This document shows, in pieces, positions 20,392-29,688 of a DNA stretch of 64,000 nt. The DNA is taken from positions 186,001 to 250,000 of the forward strand of contig JAQGKD010000096.1 in the NCBI GenBank assembly GCA_028290285.1. Reading direction: 5' to 3'. Within the stretch, counting starts at the first letter, position 1; the number at the start of each line of letters is the position of its first letter. Under the pieces are notes generated by a model. That model was not told where the DNA came from and did no database searches. It was given only the letters and a program-made list of their open reading frames with translations. Position numbers and translations under genes: made by a program. The stretch comes from Hyphomicrobiales bacterium. Lineage in GTDB: Bacteria > Pseudomonadota > Alphaproteobacteria > Rhizobiales > Beijerinckiaceae.

Positions 20392-20513
20392 CCTTCTCCC
20401 AGTGGGAGAAGGTGGCCGTGAAACGGCCGGATGAGGGGTTTCGGACTCTCAGAACGGAGACCCCAACGCCTCATCAGTCGGCTCCGCCGACAGCTTCTCC
20501 CAATGGGAGAAGC
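20392..20513. repeat. Interspersed triple-hairpin repeat, copy 4
   Basis: CTTCTCCCAGTGGGAGAAG, stem GGCCGTGAAACGGCC, arm GATGAGGGGTT, stem TCGGCTCCGCCGA and CTTCTCCCAATGGGAGAAG. One arm has drifted (CGCCTCATC instead of CCCCTCATC). It lies between convergent genes. Confidence 0.85.
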
Positions 20514-20548
20514 GAGGCCGCGTTCGCTTCATGGAAGACAGAGAAGCC

Positions 20549-20592
20549 CGTCATTGCGAGGAGCGTAGCGACGCGGCAATCCAGGAGTCGAA
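20549..20592. repeat. Second interspersed repeat, partial copy C
   Basis: CGTCATTGCGAGGAGCGTAGCGACGCGGCAATCCAG matches one arm of the repeat at 5736; the other arm is absent. It occupies the remaining intergenic sequence before panB. Confidence 0.65.
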
Positions 20593-20625
20593 GGGCCGCG
20601 CTGAATCGATAGCCGGGCTACCGCC

Positions 20626-21462
20626 TCAATAACAGTTCTCAGGCCCCGGAAACGTGCCGGCCTTCACTGCCTGCACATAGGCCGCGACAGCCGCCTCGAT
20701 GCTTCCCGCACCCGGCATGAAATCCTTGGTAAATCGTGGCTTCTTGCCGGGATAAACGCCCAGCATGTCGTGCAGCACGAGGACCTGGCCCGAACAATCC
20801 GGCCCCGCGCCGATGCCGATGGTCGCCATGCGAGTCAGCGTGTGCGTGATCTCGCCGCCAAGCTTGGCAGGCATCATTTCCATGACGACGAGCGCTGCGC
20901 CCGCCTGTTCCAGCGCGAGGGCATCGTCGCGCAGGCGCTTGGCCGAATCCTCGGTCGCGCCCTGCACGCGGTAGCCGCCGAGCTGATGGACCGACTGCGG
21001 CGTCAGGCCGATATGGGCGCAGACGGGAACGCCTCGCTCGACAAGAAAGGCCACGGTCTCGGCGATATGTGCGCCGCCCTCGATTTTCACCATCTGCGCG
21101 CCCGCCGCCATCAGGCGCGCGGCATTGCGCATGGCCTGCGACATGCTCTCCTGATAGGAGCCGAAGGTCATGTCGGAGATGACAAGCGCACGGCTCGCGA
21201 CGCGTGAGACGCAGCCGGTGTGATATTCCATCTGCTCCAGCGTGACGGGCAGGGTGGTGCGATGTCCCTGCAGGACATTGCCCATGGAATCGCCGACGAG
21301 CAGAACATCCACGCCGCAGCGTTCGAGCAGCGACGCGAAGCTCGAATCATAGCAGGTGAGCATGGCGATCTTTTCGCCCTGCGCGCGCATGCGGCCGAGC
21401 TCGGCCAGCGTCACCGCCTTGCGTGCCTTCGGCTCGGGGGAGGCATCCTTCAGATAGGTCAT
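20626..21462 (-). CDS. panB: 3-methyl-2-oxobutanoate hydroxymethyltransferase
   Basis: First enzyme of pantothenate synthesis, making ketopantoate from 2-oxoisovalerate and methylene-tetrahydrofolate. It has 278 residues and the family's metal and substrate motifs: '[13 protein letters not shown]', '[13 protein letters not shown]', 'VKIEGG', '[18 protein letters not shown]' and '[16 protein letters not shown]'. The start overlaps the panC stop by four bases (ATGA), so panC and panB are translationally coupled. Confidence 0.97.
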   Translation of the reverse strand: MTYLKDASPEPKARKAVTLAELGRMRAQGEKIAMLTCYDSSFASLLERCGVDVLLVGDSMGNVLQGHRTTLPVTLEQMEYHTGCVSRVASRALVISDMTFGSYQESMSQAMRNAARLMAAGAQMVKIEGGAHIAETVAFLVERGVPVCAHIGLTPQSVHQLGGYRVQGATEDSAKRLRDDALALEQAGAALVVMEMMPAKLGGEITHTLTRMATIGIGAGPDCSGQVLVLHDMLGVYPGKKPRFTKDFMPGAGSIEAAVAAYVQAVKAGTFPGPENCY

Positions 21463-22325
21463 GTCTCTTCCCCTCGGTCGAATGAAACGGCGATATTGTC
21501 GATCAGGCGTGTCCGCCCGATCCGTGCGGCGACCAGCAGACGCGCGGCTCGCCCGGCCTGCACCGGGCCGAGCGAATCGGCATCCCGCAGGTCGAGATAG
21601 TCGAGCGCGAAGCCACCCTGTTCGATCTCCTCGCGGCCGTGCGCCAGAGCCTCGTCGGCCGAAGCGCCGGACGCGATCTGCGTCGCCATGGCGCTTAGCA
21701 CGCGGTGCAGAAGCGGCGCGGTGCGACGTTCCTCGGCAGAGAGATAGACATTGCGCGACGACATCGCGAGTCCATCCGCCTCACGCAAGGTGGGCGCGCC
21801 CTGGATTTGAACGGGAAGATCCAGATCGCGCACCAGTCGCCGGACGACCGCGAGCTGCTGAAAATCCTTTTCGCCGAAGACTGCGAGGTCCGGCATCGCC
21901 TGGATCAGCAGTTTCGCAACGACCGTGGCAACGCCCGCGAAATGCGTCGGCCGGAACTTGTCCTCGAGCCCGGCTTCGGCAGGGCCTTTCAGACTGATTG
22001 TGGTGGCGAAGCCCGCCGGATACATCTGCGTGGCATCGGGCGCGAACACGGCATCGACACCCTCGAGCCCAAGCTGTTCCAGATCGGAGGCGAAGCTGCG
22101 GGGATAGCTGCCGAAATCCTCGTTGGCCGCGAACTGGGTGGGATTGACGAAGATCGACACGATGCAGCGATCCGCCCGGGCGCGGGCGGCCTTTGCCAGG
22201 GAGGCGTGGCCGGCATGAAGCGCGCCCATGGTCGGCACCAGGGCGACGGTCTCGCGCGCGCCGCTCCAGAGGGTGAGTCGGCGGCGAAGGTCGGCGACTG
22301 TGTTCAGGACGAGGGGCTGGCTCAT
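21459..22325 (-). CDS. panC: Pantothenate synthetase (pantoate--beta-alanine ligase)
   Basis: ATP-dependent ligase joining pantoate and beta-alanine; 288 residues from the ATG at 22325. The longer track ORF reaches into the HAD gene; a start at 22370 that overlaps the HAD stop is the main alternative. Signature motifs are '[17 protein letters not shown]' (ATP-binding HxGH), '[10 protein letters not shown]', '[11 protein letters not shown]' and 'MSSRNVYLS'. It lies between the HAD hydrolase and panB on the same strand. Confidence 0.96.
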   Translation of the reverse strand: MSQPLVLNTVADLRRRLTLWSGARETVALVPTMGALHAGHASLAKAARARADRCIVSIFVNPTQFAANEDFGSYPRSFASDLEQLGLEGVDAVFAPDATQMYPAGFATTISLKGPAEAGLEDKFRPTHFAGVATVVAKLLIQAMPDLAVFGEKDFQQLAVVRRLVRDLDLPVQIQGAPTLREADGLAMSSRNVYLSAEERRTAPLLHRVLSAMATQIASGASADEALAHGREEIEQGGFALDYLDLRDADSLGPVQAGRAARLLVAARIGRTRLIDNIAVSFDRGEET

Positions 22326-22362
22326 GATCTCGAGTGCTCTGCGGCTGTCTGCGTGCTCATGC

Positions 22363-23031
22363 TCAGACATCCAATCCGGGCAGGCCGTCAAGCGTTTTGA
22401 GAACAGCGGCGGGGGCGAGGTCCGGATATTCGTCGGGCTGGGCGGTGCGGTTGATCCACACACAGCGCAGCCCGAAGGCGCGGGCGCCCGCGATGTCCCA
22501 GCGATTCGATGACTGGAACGATGTCTCCTCGGGGCCTATCCCGAACCGCTTCTCGACGAGGCGATAGGCCTCGTGGGCAGTCTTGTAGATGCCCAGGGAA
22601 TCGACGGAAAGCACCGCATCGAACCGATTTTCGAGCCCCGCCGATTCGACGGCGGCTGCCAGCATGCCGGGCGTGCCGTTCGAGAGAATGGCGGTCTTCA
22701 CGCCACGCGCCCGCAGCGCGTCCAGGGCCGGAGCGACGTCGGGAAAGGCATCGAGGTGGCGATAGGCATCGAGGAGGCTGGTGCGAAGCTCGGGCGTAAT
22801 GCCCCCGCAAACGGCCGCCGCCACGTCAAGCGCCTCGGCGGTCAGGACCTCGAAATCGCGATAGACATCGGCCAGCGAGCGCACCCACGTATATTCGAGC
22901 TGCTTGATGCGCCAGATCTCCGACAGGCGCCCGGCCTGCGGGCCGATGGCTTCGCGGTGGCGCGCCACGGCGGAATGAACGTCGAACAGCGTGCCATAGG
23001 CGTCGAACACATAAAGCGGCAGCAGCGGCAT
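22363..23031 (-). CDS. HAD-superfamily hydrolase, haloacid dehalogenase type II-like
   Basis: A 222-residue HAD hydrolase starting at the ATG at 23031, which has a GGAGAGG ribosome site; the track start adds 14 residues. The nucleophile motif is 'VFDAYGTLFD', motif II 'ILSNGTPGML', and motif IV 'SSNRWDIAGARAFGL'. The latter is typical of L-2-haloacid dehalogenases, where Ser/Asn replace the second acidic pair. The usual motif III 'KP.P..Y' reads 'KTAHEAY'. It may dehalogenate short 2-haloacids, but many relatives are plain phosphatases. It is upstream of panC. Confidence 0.87.
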   Translation of the reverse strand: MPLLPLYVFDAYGTLFDVHSAVARHREAIGPQAGRLSEIWRIKQLEYTWVRSLADVYRDFEVLTAEALDVAAAVCGGITPELRTSLLDAYRHLDAFPDVAPALDALRARGVKTAILSNGTPGMLAAAVESAGLENRFDAVLSVDSLGIYKTAHEAYRLVEKRFGIGPEETSFQSSNRWDIAGARAFGLRCVWINRTAQPDEYPDLAPAAVLKTLDGLPGLDV

Positions 23032-23093
23032 GCACCTCTCCCCGGAAACCGTCTTCGGCCAAAGGAGAGCCATGCCGCGCGGCGCACGGCAAC

Positions 23094-23327
23094 TTAGCCC
23101 TTCGGCGAAGCGCTCTCGTCACGCTTCCCGGGCGTGCAGGTGTTGATCTCGACGAGCGCATAAACGGGGCAATAGCCGATGAAGCCGGTCAGCAACGGAA
23201 TCGTGCCCAGCCAGCCGAGCTGGTTCCATCCAGTCGCGGGGAAGCCGATCCTGAGCGCATAGGCAATCAATGCGCAGCCGATGACGACGCGGAGGCTGCG
23301 GTCGATTTTGCCGAGATTTGTGCGCAT
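23094..23327 (-). CDS. DUF2892 small inner-membrane protein
   Basis: A 77-residue protein with two hydrophobic segments ('LRVVIGCALIAYALRIG', 'LGTIPLLTGFIGYCPVYALVEI'). The 'GYCPVYALVEINTC' ending is typical of DUF2892, the YgaP-type membrane domain often seen with rhodanese-like or sulfur proteins. No rhodanese is adjacent here. Function unknown. Confidence 0.85.
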   Translation of the reverse strand: MRTNLGKIDRSLRVVIGCALIAYALRIGFPATGWNQLGWLGTIPLLTGFIGYCPVYALVEINTCTPGKRDESASPKG

Positions 23328-23405
23328 TCGGGCTCCTCGCTCATGCTGCCAGCGCGCACTATCGTCAATGGCGGGCGAGCAGGGGAGGTCGCGAATTGAC
23401 GCGCG

Positions 23406-24974
23406 TCAAATTTCGGCGGGCGGTGCGGCCACGCTACGCGGCAGCGGCTTGAGCTTGCCGGGACGCACGCCGAGCAGGCGCAGGATGACGAAAAGGGTCG
23501 CGCCGTAGGCAAGCAGGCCCGCCGTGCCGATCAGGGCCAGCTGGCCCTCGACCGCGAAGCTGCCGAACATTGAGGCCACCTGCACAGCTGGAGCCATCCC
23601 GAAGATCGCGACGCCCGCCAGCAGGCAGGAGGCGAGCGCCGTGGCAAGCGTGACCCGGGCCAGCAGGCTGTCGGGCTGCATCGCACCCGCGCGGATCGCG
23701 AGTATCGTGAGCAGGCCGAAATTGATCCACGCGCCCGCAGCCGTCGCGCTGGCCAGCCCCGCTGCGCCGAAGGGTGTGAAGAGCACGAGCTTGAGCAGCA
23801 CGTTGATGCCAACGGCTGCGAGCGAGATCAGCATCGGCGTCCGCGTATCGCCGCGCGACTGGAAGCTTGCGACCGCCGACCGGATCAGCACGATGGCGAA
23901 GAGCCCGAAGCCATAGGCGCACAGCACCCGCGCGGAGGCCTCGGCGGCTTCCTCGGTGAAGCGCCCGTGCAGGAACACGGCCCGCATGATGAGGTCCGGC
24001 ATCAGCGTGAAGGCGACGAAGAAGGGTGCCGAGAGGGCGATGGTCAGCGCCATCGTGCGGTTCTGGGCATAGAGCGCGCCCCCCGTGTCGCCGCTCGACA
24101 GCCTGCGGCTCATTTCCGGCAGGAGAACGGTGCCCGCGGCGATGCCGATGACGCCGATCGGCAATTGATAGATGCGGTCTGCATAATAGATCGAGGAGAT
24201 GCCGCCCGTCGGCAGCATGGAGCCGATGATCGTATCGACGAACAGCGCGATCTGCACGCCCGCCGAACCAATGACGGCGGGACCCAGCGCGCTGAAGAAC
24301 TGCTTTACGTCGGCGCTCCAGCGCGGCCGTGCAAAGCCGCCGAGAATGCCCGAGCCGCGCGCGGCGGCGAGCAGAAGCACGAGTTGCAGAACGCCCGCGA
24401 CCGCAATGCCGAAACTCGCAGCGATGCCGGCATTGGGAAAATATGCGGCGACCGCGAGGAAGCCGATCATCACGACATTCAGCAGCACGGGCGAGAAGGC
24501 TGCGGCCGCGAATTTCCCATGTGCATTGAGCACGCCCGAAAACAGCGTCACCAGCGTGATGAACAGCAGGTAGGGAAAGGTGATCCGCGTCATCGTGACG
24601 GCGGCGCTCATCTGTCCGGGATCGTTGCTGAGCCCCGGCGCGAGCAGTTCGACGAGCTGCGGCGTGAACGCCCAGGCGAGCGCGAGCATGACGAGCTGCG
24701 AGATCAGCAGCAGCGTCAGGATCTGCCCGGCAAAGCGGCGCGCGTCCGACATGCTCTCGCTTTCGAGAACGCGCGCATAGCTCGGCACGAAGGCCGCGTT
24801 GAACGCGCCTTCGCCGAAAATCGCCCGGAAGTGATTGGGCAGCCGGAAAGCGATGTAGAACGCATCCGCCAGCGCGCCCGCGCCCAGCACCGCTCCCAGC
24901 ATGACGTCGCGCAGAAAGCCCGTCATGCGGGAGAGCAGCGTCATGCCGGCGACTGAGAGGAGGTTCCTATACAT
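23406..24974 (-). CDS. murJ: Lipid II flippase MurJ
   Basis: Polytopic inner-membrane flippase that moves the peptidoglycan precursor lipid II to the periplasm; 522 residues with about 14 helices, the normal size. The N-terminus 'NLLSVAGMTLLSRMTGFLRD' carries the essential Arg pair, and 'ADAFYIAFRLPNHFRAIFGEGAFNAAFVPSY' is the family signature. It is three bases downstream of the glycosyltransferase gene on the same strand, suggesting an envelope operon. Confidence 0.96.
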   Translation of the reverse strand: MYRNLLSVAGMTLLSRMTGFLRDVMLGAVLGAGALADAFYIAFRLPNHFRAIFGEGAFNAAFVPSYARVLESESMSDARRFAGQILTLLLISQLVMLALAWAFTPQLVELLAPGLSNDPGQMSAAVTMTRITFPYLLFITLVTLFSGVLNAHGKFAAAAFSPVLLNVVMIGFLAVAAYFPNAGIAASFGIAVAGVLQLVLLLAAARGSGILGGFARPRWSADVKQFFSALGPAVIGSAGVQIALFVDTIIGSMLPTGGISSIYYADRIYQLPIGVIGIAAGTVLLPEMSRRLSSGDTGGALYAQNRTMALTIALSAPFFVAFTLMPDLIMRAVFLHGRFTEEAAEASARVLCAYGFGLFAIVLIRSAVASFQSRGDTRTPMLISLAAVGINVLLKLVLFTPFGAAGLASATAAGAWINFGLLTILAIRAGAMQPDSLLARVTLATALASCLLAGVAIFGMAPAVQVASMFGSFAVEGQLALIGTAGLLAYGATLFVILRLLGVRPGKLKPLPRSVAAPPAEI

Positions 24975-24977
24975 GCC

Positions 24978-25994
24978 TCACGCCCGCACTTGCGTCGTCG
25001 GTCGCGTCGGATCCGATGGCGTCACTGTGCGGTCGTCCTCGAGACGCTCGGCCACGAGATAGAGCGGCCGGCGTTTCACCTCCGCGAAGATGCGGCCGAT
25101 ATATTCGCCGAGAATTCCGAGCGACATCAGCTGCACGCCCGCGAAGAAGGTGATGGACACGATGAGCGAGGCAAAGCCCGGCGTATCGGCGCCCCACATC
25201 ACGGTCTGCACGACGAAGTAGATCGCCATGACGAGCGCCATCATGGAGATCACGGTGCCGACATAGGTCCAGACCTTCAGCGGCAGGGTCGAGAACGACA
25301 TGAGCCCGTCCAGCGCGAAGCGCGTCAGCTTGCGATAACTGAATTTGGAAACGCCGCTGTGGCGCTCGGCCACATGGAAGGGAACGCCGATCGAGCGAAA
25401 GCCGATCCAGGCGAACATTCCCTTGGAAAATCGGGCGCGTTCCCCCATGGACTTGAGCGCCTCCACGGCCTGTCGGTCGAGCAGGCGATAGTCGCCCGCA
25501 CCCTCGGGCAGGCCCATCTCGCCGAAATTCTGGAAGAGCTGGTAGAAGCGCCGCGTCAGCATGCGCCGCAGCGCCGAGTCCTTCGTGCGGTCGACCCTGG
25601 TGCCATAAACGTTCTTGTAGCCTTCACGCCAGCGCGAGACGAAGGTCTCTATCATTTCGGGGGGATGCTGCAGGTCGGCGTCCATGATAACGACCGCGCG
25701 CCCGCGCGCATGGTCGAGGCCAGCGGCGATGGCGATCTCCTTGCCGAAGTTGCGGCTGAAGGACACGGCGCGGTAGCGGGGATCGCGTCCATGCAGGTCG
25801 CGCAGAACAGACAGCGTTTCGTCGCTCGAACCATCGTCGATGAAAACGATTTCGTAGGACGAGACCGAGCGTTCGAGGATGGGCACGAGGCTCGCGACCA
25901 GCGGCTCCAGGTTTTCCGATTCGTTGAAGACCGGCACGACGACCGAAAGTTCCGGCCTGTCTGTGCTGCCCGTTTCTGGCAGGGGAGGGCTCAT
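24978..25994 (-). CDS. Family 2 glycosyltransferase with two C-terminal membrane helices (GtrB/ArnC/DPM1-like)
   Basis: A 338-residue enzyme with an N-terminal GT-A domain ('LSVVVPVFNESENLEPL', 'FIDDGSSDET', 'IMDADLQHPPE') and two membrane helices near residues 235-305. This layout matches enzymes that transfer a sugar from a nucleotide donor to undecaprenyl phosphate. The conserved 'RHSGVSKFSYRKL' before the helices is typical. It is coupled to murJ downstream, and the deacetylase gene diverges from it, 121 bases away. Probably modifies a lipid-linked envelope glycan; the sugar is unknown. Confidence 0.9.
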   Translation of the reverse strand: MSPPLPETGSTDRPELSVVVPVFNESENLEPLVASLVPILERSVSSYEIVFIDDGSSDETLSVLRDLHGRDPRYRAVSFSRNFGKEIAIAAGLDHARGRAVVIMDADLQHPPEMIETFVSRWREGYKNVYGTRVDRTKDSALRRMLTRRFYQLFQNFGEMGLPEGAGDYRLLDRQAVEALKSMGERARFSKGMFAWIGFRSIGVPFHVAERHSGVSKFSYRKLTRFALDGLMSFSTLPLKVWTYVGTVISMMALVMAIYFVVQTVMWGADTPGFASLIVSITFFAGVQLMSLGILGEYIGRIFAEVKRRPLYLVAERLEDDRTVTPSDPTRPTTQVRA

Positions 25995-26115
25995 GCAATC
26001 ATCCGTGTCGTGCGCCCGAATTCGGGCCTGCTCGATGCGTATTGCCCGGTGACGTTTTGTGCAAGCGCGCTGCGCGCCCGTCGGCTAGGGTATGGCCCCC
26101 ACACATGGAACCCCC

Positions 26116-26940
26116 ATGGCAATTGCCCCGAAATTCATGCTTTGCGCGGATGATTACGCCCTGACGCCCTCTGTCAGCCTCGGCATCATCGAGGCCATCG
26201 AGGCGGGACGCCTCGACGGAACCGGGGCCATGACGACGCGGCCGCATTGGCCCGAAGCTGCCCGCGACCTCGCCAGCCTGGGTTCGGCGGCGCAGGCAGG
26301 CCTTCATCTCGACCTGACGCTCGGGCCGCCGCTCACCCGAATGGACAGGCTGGCGCCGAAGGGTCGCCTGCCGACGATTGGCACGCTGATCCGGCTCTCG
26401 CAGGCAGGCAAGCTGCCAGAGGCCGAGATTCGCGGCGAGATCGCCGCCCAGATCCAGGCTTTCGGGGAGGCCTACGGCCAGGCTCCGGCGTTCGTGGACG
26501 GCCACCAGCATGTCCAGATGCTGCCGGGCATTCGCGACTGGCTGTTCGATGAGCTGGAGCGGCTGGGCCTCACCGGTCAGGTTTGGCTGCGCGACAGCGG
26601 CGACCGCATCGAGCGGATTCTGCGCCGTCGCGTCGAGGCGCCCAAGGCGATGCTGGTCGCGCTTGCAGGGCGCGGTTTTGGTGCGGAAGCCCGCCGCCGT
26701 GGCTTTGCCACTAACGAGGGGTTCGCCGGCTTCTCCGCCTTCGACATTCGGCGCGATTATGCCGCCGATTTCGCGCGATTCTTGCTGGCGCCGGGACCGC
26801 GGCACCTGATCATGTGCCACCCGGGCCGCGTCGACGGCGAACTGGAGCGCCTCGATCCGGTCACCTTCACCAGGGAGCAGGAGCTGGAATTCCTGCTTTC
26901 CGACCGCTTCGCGGAGCTGATGGCCAAACGCGAGACATGA
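26116..26940 (+). CDS. ChbG/HpnK-family carbohydrate deacetylase (YdjC-like)
   Basis: A 274-residue metal-dependent deacetylase of the YdjC fold. The metal site is visible as 'CADDYALTP', 'GLHLDLT' and 'VDGHQHVQMLPGI'. Bacterial members deacetylate chito-oligosaccharides, and the HpnK branch is linked to hopanoid head-group synthesis. I start at the ATG at 26116; one at 26092 is also in frame. The gene diverges from the lipid-linked glycosyltransferase, so it may act on the same envelope sugar. Substrate unproven. Confidence 0.87.
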   Translation: MAIAPKFMLCADDYALTPSVSLGIIEAIEAGRLDGTGAMTTRPHWPEAARDLASLGSAAQAGLHLDLTLGPPLTRMDRLAPKGRLPTIGTLIRLSQAGKLPEAEIRGEIAAQIQAFGEAYGQAPAFVDGHQHVQMLPGIRDWLFDELERLGLTGQVWLRDSGDRIERILRRRVEAPKAMLVALAGRGFGAEARRRGFATNEGFAGFSAFDIRRDYAADFARFLLAPGPRHLIMCHPGRVDGELERLDPVTFTREQELEFLLSDRFAELMAKRET

Positions 26941-26968
26941 AAAAGGGCCACCCCGGAGGGTGGCCCTT
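26940..26968 (-). terminator. Rho-independent terminator of the PRC-barrel gene
   Basis: AAGGGCCACC pairs with GGTGGCCCTT around a short loop. Read on the minus strand, the hairpin is followed by five T residues. It sits about 20 bases past the stop of the minus-strand gene at 26989 and touches the end of the convergent deacetylase gene. Confidence 0.85.
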
Positions 26969-26988
26969 CGTACCGGACGCCGAGTGGC

Positions 26989-27495
26989 TTAGCGCTCGTA
27001 CTTCACTTCCGGCAGTGCCTTCAGCTGATCCTTGCTCATGTTGACGACCGCATGATCGGGGTACATCCGGTTGTTGCGCGTGCTGGCCGTGGTGACCGTC
27101 GTGCCCGGACGATTCTCGGTCGTGGTGGTCGTGGTCGTCGTCTTGGCTGCGGAACCCGCTGCGCTCATCGGGGCATCCGAGAACTTCACGTCATTGAATT
27201 TCAAGGCAACGTGATGCTTGCCCATGCCGAGGAAGCCGCCGACTTCGACCACCACGGCGTCGACCTGACCCTTGGCGTCCATCAGCAACTCGTCGATCTC
27301 GCCGATCTTTTCGTTGGCATTGTTGTAGACATTCACCCCGTTGAGCTTCGAAGCGCGCCAATGATTGGTGAGCTGCGAATCGGAGGCCTGCATGGCTGCC
27401 GGGGCAGACGTCTGGGCCAGCACGGGACCCGCGAACGCCGCGGACGAAAGCGCGGCTGCGGCAAGAACGGTGAGGGTGCGCTTGGAAACAGTCAT
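26989..27495 (-). CDS. Secreted PRC-barrel domain protein
   Basis: A 168-residue periplasmic protein. A signal peptide ('MTVSKRTLTVLAAAALSSAAFAGPVLAQ') is followed by one PRC-barrel domain at about residues 45-105 ('LNGVNVYNNANEKIGEIDELLMD', 'AVVVEVGGFLGMGKHHVAL'). A threonine run ('KTTTTTTTTENRPGTT') and a short tail come after. Such proteins are common in Rhizobiales and are often stress-linked; no function is established. It is divergent from the chemoreceptor gene. Confidence 0.88.
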   Translation of the reverse strand: MTVSKRTLTVLAAAALSSAAFAGPVLAQTSAPAAMQASDSQLTNHWRASKLNGVNVYNNANEKIGEIDELLMDAKGQVDAVVVEVGGFLGMGKHHVALKFNDVKFSDAPMSAAGSAAKTTTTTTTTENRPGTTVTTASTRNNRMYPDHAVVNMSKDQLKALPEVKYER

Positions 27496-27642
27496 GTGGT
27501 CCTCCAGAATTTTGGCCCGCTATTTGCGGGCGCCACGCACACAACAGCTCAACCGCATGTAAGTTCATCGGCTGTTCAAAGTTTTGTCTTCGCACTGAAC
27601 TCAATTCGGCGGAACTTTCAGCAAAATTGGACTGAGCGGCCG

Positions 27643-27657
27643 TTAACCACACTTTAA
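27643..27657. promoter_or_regulatory. CtrA-type binding box TTAA-N7-TTAA
   Basis: TTAACCACACTTTAA is an exact match to the full alphaproteobacterial CtrA consensus (TTAA-N7-TTAA). It lies 56 bases before the TTG start of the chemoreceptor-like gene and about 150 bases before the divergent PRC-barrel gene. CtrA commonly controls motility and chemotaxis genes, so the chemoreceptor is the more likely target. Confidence 0.6.
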
Positions 27658-27712
27658 GCGGCACGCTCGACATTGTGCGGATGCATCTAACCAATTTGCA
27701 GAAGGCACCGCG

Positions 27713-28783
27713 TTGAACTTGTCTCCAGAGCCCACGAGCCGGAGCCGCAGCCTGGCGCCCGCGCTATTCCTGTGCGCAGCCCTCATCTTTCCGATTGTCA
27801 CGGCTATCATTTACGTCGCGCCCGTGGTGTCGCCGGACCCACGCTACGTCTTGACGTATGGCGTTGCCGCCAGTCTCCTCATCGTCACGATCTTTGCGTG
27901 GCTGGCCGTCTGGCTCCAGCGGCCTGTGCTGCGCGAAGTCGTTGCGGCCCAAGTGGAAACGAAGACGGCGCCAAAGGTCGCGCCGCCGCTGAATGCGCTC
28001 GATCCTGAGACACGTGCAGAACGTCGCGCGCGCATGGCGGCGCTCATCGAGCAGGTGAGGGCCGAAACGCAGCAGAGCTTCGATGTGCAGGAGGGTGATC
28101 CAGACGTCCCCGTCCTCGCGCGACGCCTCGCCGCCATCGCCAGCGACAGCACCCGGTGCGCGGAGCGCGCGACCTTGCTTCTGGCTGCCGCTGACGGCAG
28201 CCTCATGCGTCTGGCTGCTCATACCGCGCTGGTATCTCGTTCCGCGCTGAACATCGAGGGGCAGATCGAGGGCGCACGCGCTATCGCCCAGGACGCCGCG
28301 CGAACAGCCACGCAAAGCACGGCTTCGATGCGTGGTCTCTCCGACAAGGCGCACGAGATCGGCGAGCTCATTGACATCATTCAGGCGATTGCGGCCCAGA
28401 CGAGCCTGCTCTCGTTGAACGCTGCGCTGGAAGCTGCGCGGGCCGGGGAGGCGGGGCGCGGCTTTGCCCTGGTCGCGCAAGAGGTGAAATCGCTGGCAGG
28501 ACAAACGGCGCGCGCGACAGATCGCGTGGCCGAACATGTTTCGGCCATTCAGATCGCGACGGGCACGGCGATGGGCGCGATCGCCGCCATCGCAAAAACT
28601 GCCAGCCGCGTCGAGGCCACAACGCAGGGCCTTGCCGCTTCACTGCTCGATCAGGCGGAGCTGACGCGGGATTTGATGTCTCGCACGGCCGATGCGCAAC
28701 GCGAGACGCGCGAAAGCCTCGACGAACTCTCCTGCACCGTCAAATCGGCGGAAGGCAGGGATGACCTGGGTCGGCCTGCGTGA
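27713..28783 (+). CDS. Short methyl-accepting chemotaxis-type signalling protein
   Basis: A 356-residue protein with two N-terminal membrane helices (residues about 13-35 and 46-66) separated by a very short loop, no HAMP domain, then a chemoreceptor signalling hairpin. The tip is well conserved ('[40 protein letters not shown]'-type region, near residues 220-260). Missing a periplasmic ligand domain, it may sense membrane or cytoplasmic cues. The start is a TTG at 27713; no in-frame ATG precedes the helices. A perfect CtrA box lies 56 bases upstream. Confidence 0.85.
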   Translation: MNLSPEPTSRSRSLAPALFLCAALIFPIVTAIIYVAPVVSPDPRYVLTYGVAASLLIVTIFAWLAVWLQRPVLREVVAAQVETKTAPKVAPPLNALDPETRAERRARMAALIEQVRAETQQSFDVQEGDPDVPVLARRLAAIASDSTRCAERATLLLAAADGSLMRLAAHTALVSRSALNIEGQIEGARAIAQDAARTATQSTASMRGLSDKAHEIGELIDIIQAIAAQTSLLSLNAALEAARAGEAGRGFALVAQEVKSLAGQTARATDRVAEHVSAIQIATGTAMGAIAAIAKTASRVEATTQGLAASLLDQAELTRDLMSRTADAQRETRESLDELSCTVKSAEGRDDLGRPA

Positions 28784-28811
28784 AGACCTCCCGTCCGCAG
28801 GTATTTCCGGA

Positions 28812-28834
28812 CCGGCGCCCCGGAAGGGCGCCGG
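28812..28834. terminator. Stem-loop between convergent genes
   Basis: CCGGCGCCC-CGGAA-GGGCGCCGG is a perfect nine-base stem midway between the convergent chemoreceptor and sodB genes. No T run follows on either strand, so it is an incomplete intrinsic terminator at best. Confidence 0.5.
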
Positions 28835-28858
28835 CTCGGTTGTCGATCGACGCGCTGC

Positions 28859-29458
28859 TTACTTGGCGGCCGCGTCGTAGAGTTCTGCGACATAGTCCCA
28901 GTTCACGAGGTGATCGACGAAGGCCTTGAGATAGTCGGGGCGGCGATTGCGATAGTCGATGTAGTAGGAATGCTCCCAGACGTCGCAACCCAGGATCGGC
29001 GTAGCGCCGTGCACGAGCGGGTTCTCGCCGTTCGGGGTCTTCATGACGGTGACCTTGCCGTCCTTGAGGGCCAGCCAGGACCAGCCGGAACCGAACTGCG
29101 TCACGCCGGCCTGAATGAAGTCTTCCTTCATCTTGTCGATCGAGCCGCAACCATCGACGATGGCCTTCTCGAGCTTGCCCGGAATGCTGCCGCCGCCATT
29201 GGGCTTCATCCATTTCCAGAAATGAAGATGGTTGTAATGCTGCCCGGCATTATTAAAGAGGCCGGCGTTCTTGCCGAACGAGCCCTTGACGACGTCCTCG
29301 AGCGACTTGCCTTCCCACTCGGTTCCCTTCAGCAGATTGTTGCCGTTGGTGACATAAGCCTGATGGTGCTTGTCATGATGATACTCGAGCGTCTCCTTGG
29401 ACATATAAGGTTGAAGAGCATCATGGGCATAAGGCAGATCGGGAAGGGTGAAGGACAT
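28859..29458 (-). CDS. sodB: Superoxide dismutase, Fe/Mn family
   Basis: A 199-residue cytoplasmic enzyme dismutating superoxide. The four metal ligands are visible: His in 'YHHDKHHQAYV', His in 'AGQHYNHLHFW', and Asp and His in 'CDVWEHSYYIDYRN'. 'FNNAGQHYNHLHFW' with a Gln-type outer sphere and 'GSGWSWL' favour an iron or cambialistic enzyme, but sequence alone does not settle the metal. No signal peptide. Monocistronic, with the 230 bases upstream non-coding. Confidence 0.96.
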   Translation of the reverse strand: MSFTLPDLPYAHDALQPYMSKETLEYHHDKHHQAYVTNGNNLLKGTEWEGKSLEDVVKGSFGKNAGLFNNAGQHYNHLHFWKWMKPNGGGSIPGKLEKAIVDGCGSIDKMKEDFIQAGVTQFGSGWSWLALKDGKVTVMKTPNGENPLVHGATPILGCDVWEHSYYIDYRNRRPDYLKAFVDHLVNWDYVAELYDAAAK

Positions 29459-29688
29459 GGCTCGCGCTCCTCGTAGTCTCGAATGAGAGGCCGGCCCCAG
29501 ACGCCTCGTCCGTGATCGGCTTGCGCATACTTAAGGAGAGAGACGGCGGAGGGCAACCGGGGCAGCTATATGTCCGAAAATGGGTCAGTTTTGCCAAGCC
29601 CTATATTTATGGTTTATTTTTTGTGCGCGCAGGCGAAGCGAATCTTGTTGTCGCCGTCGTACGCCTCGTTCGAGTGGGACCTGATTGC

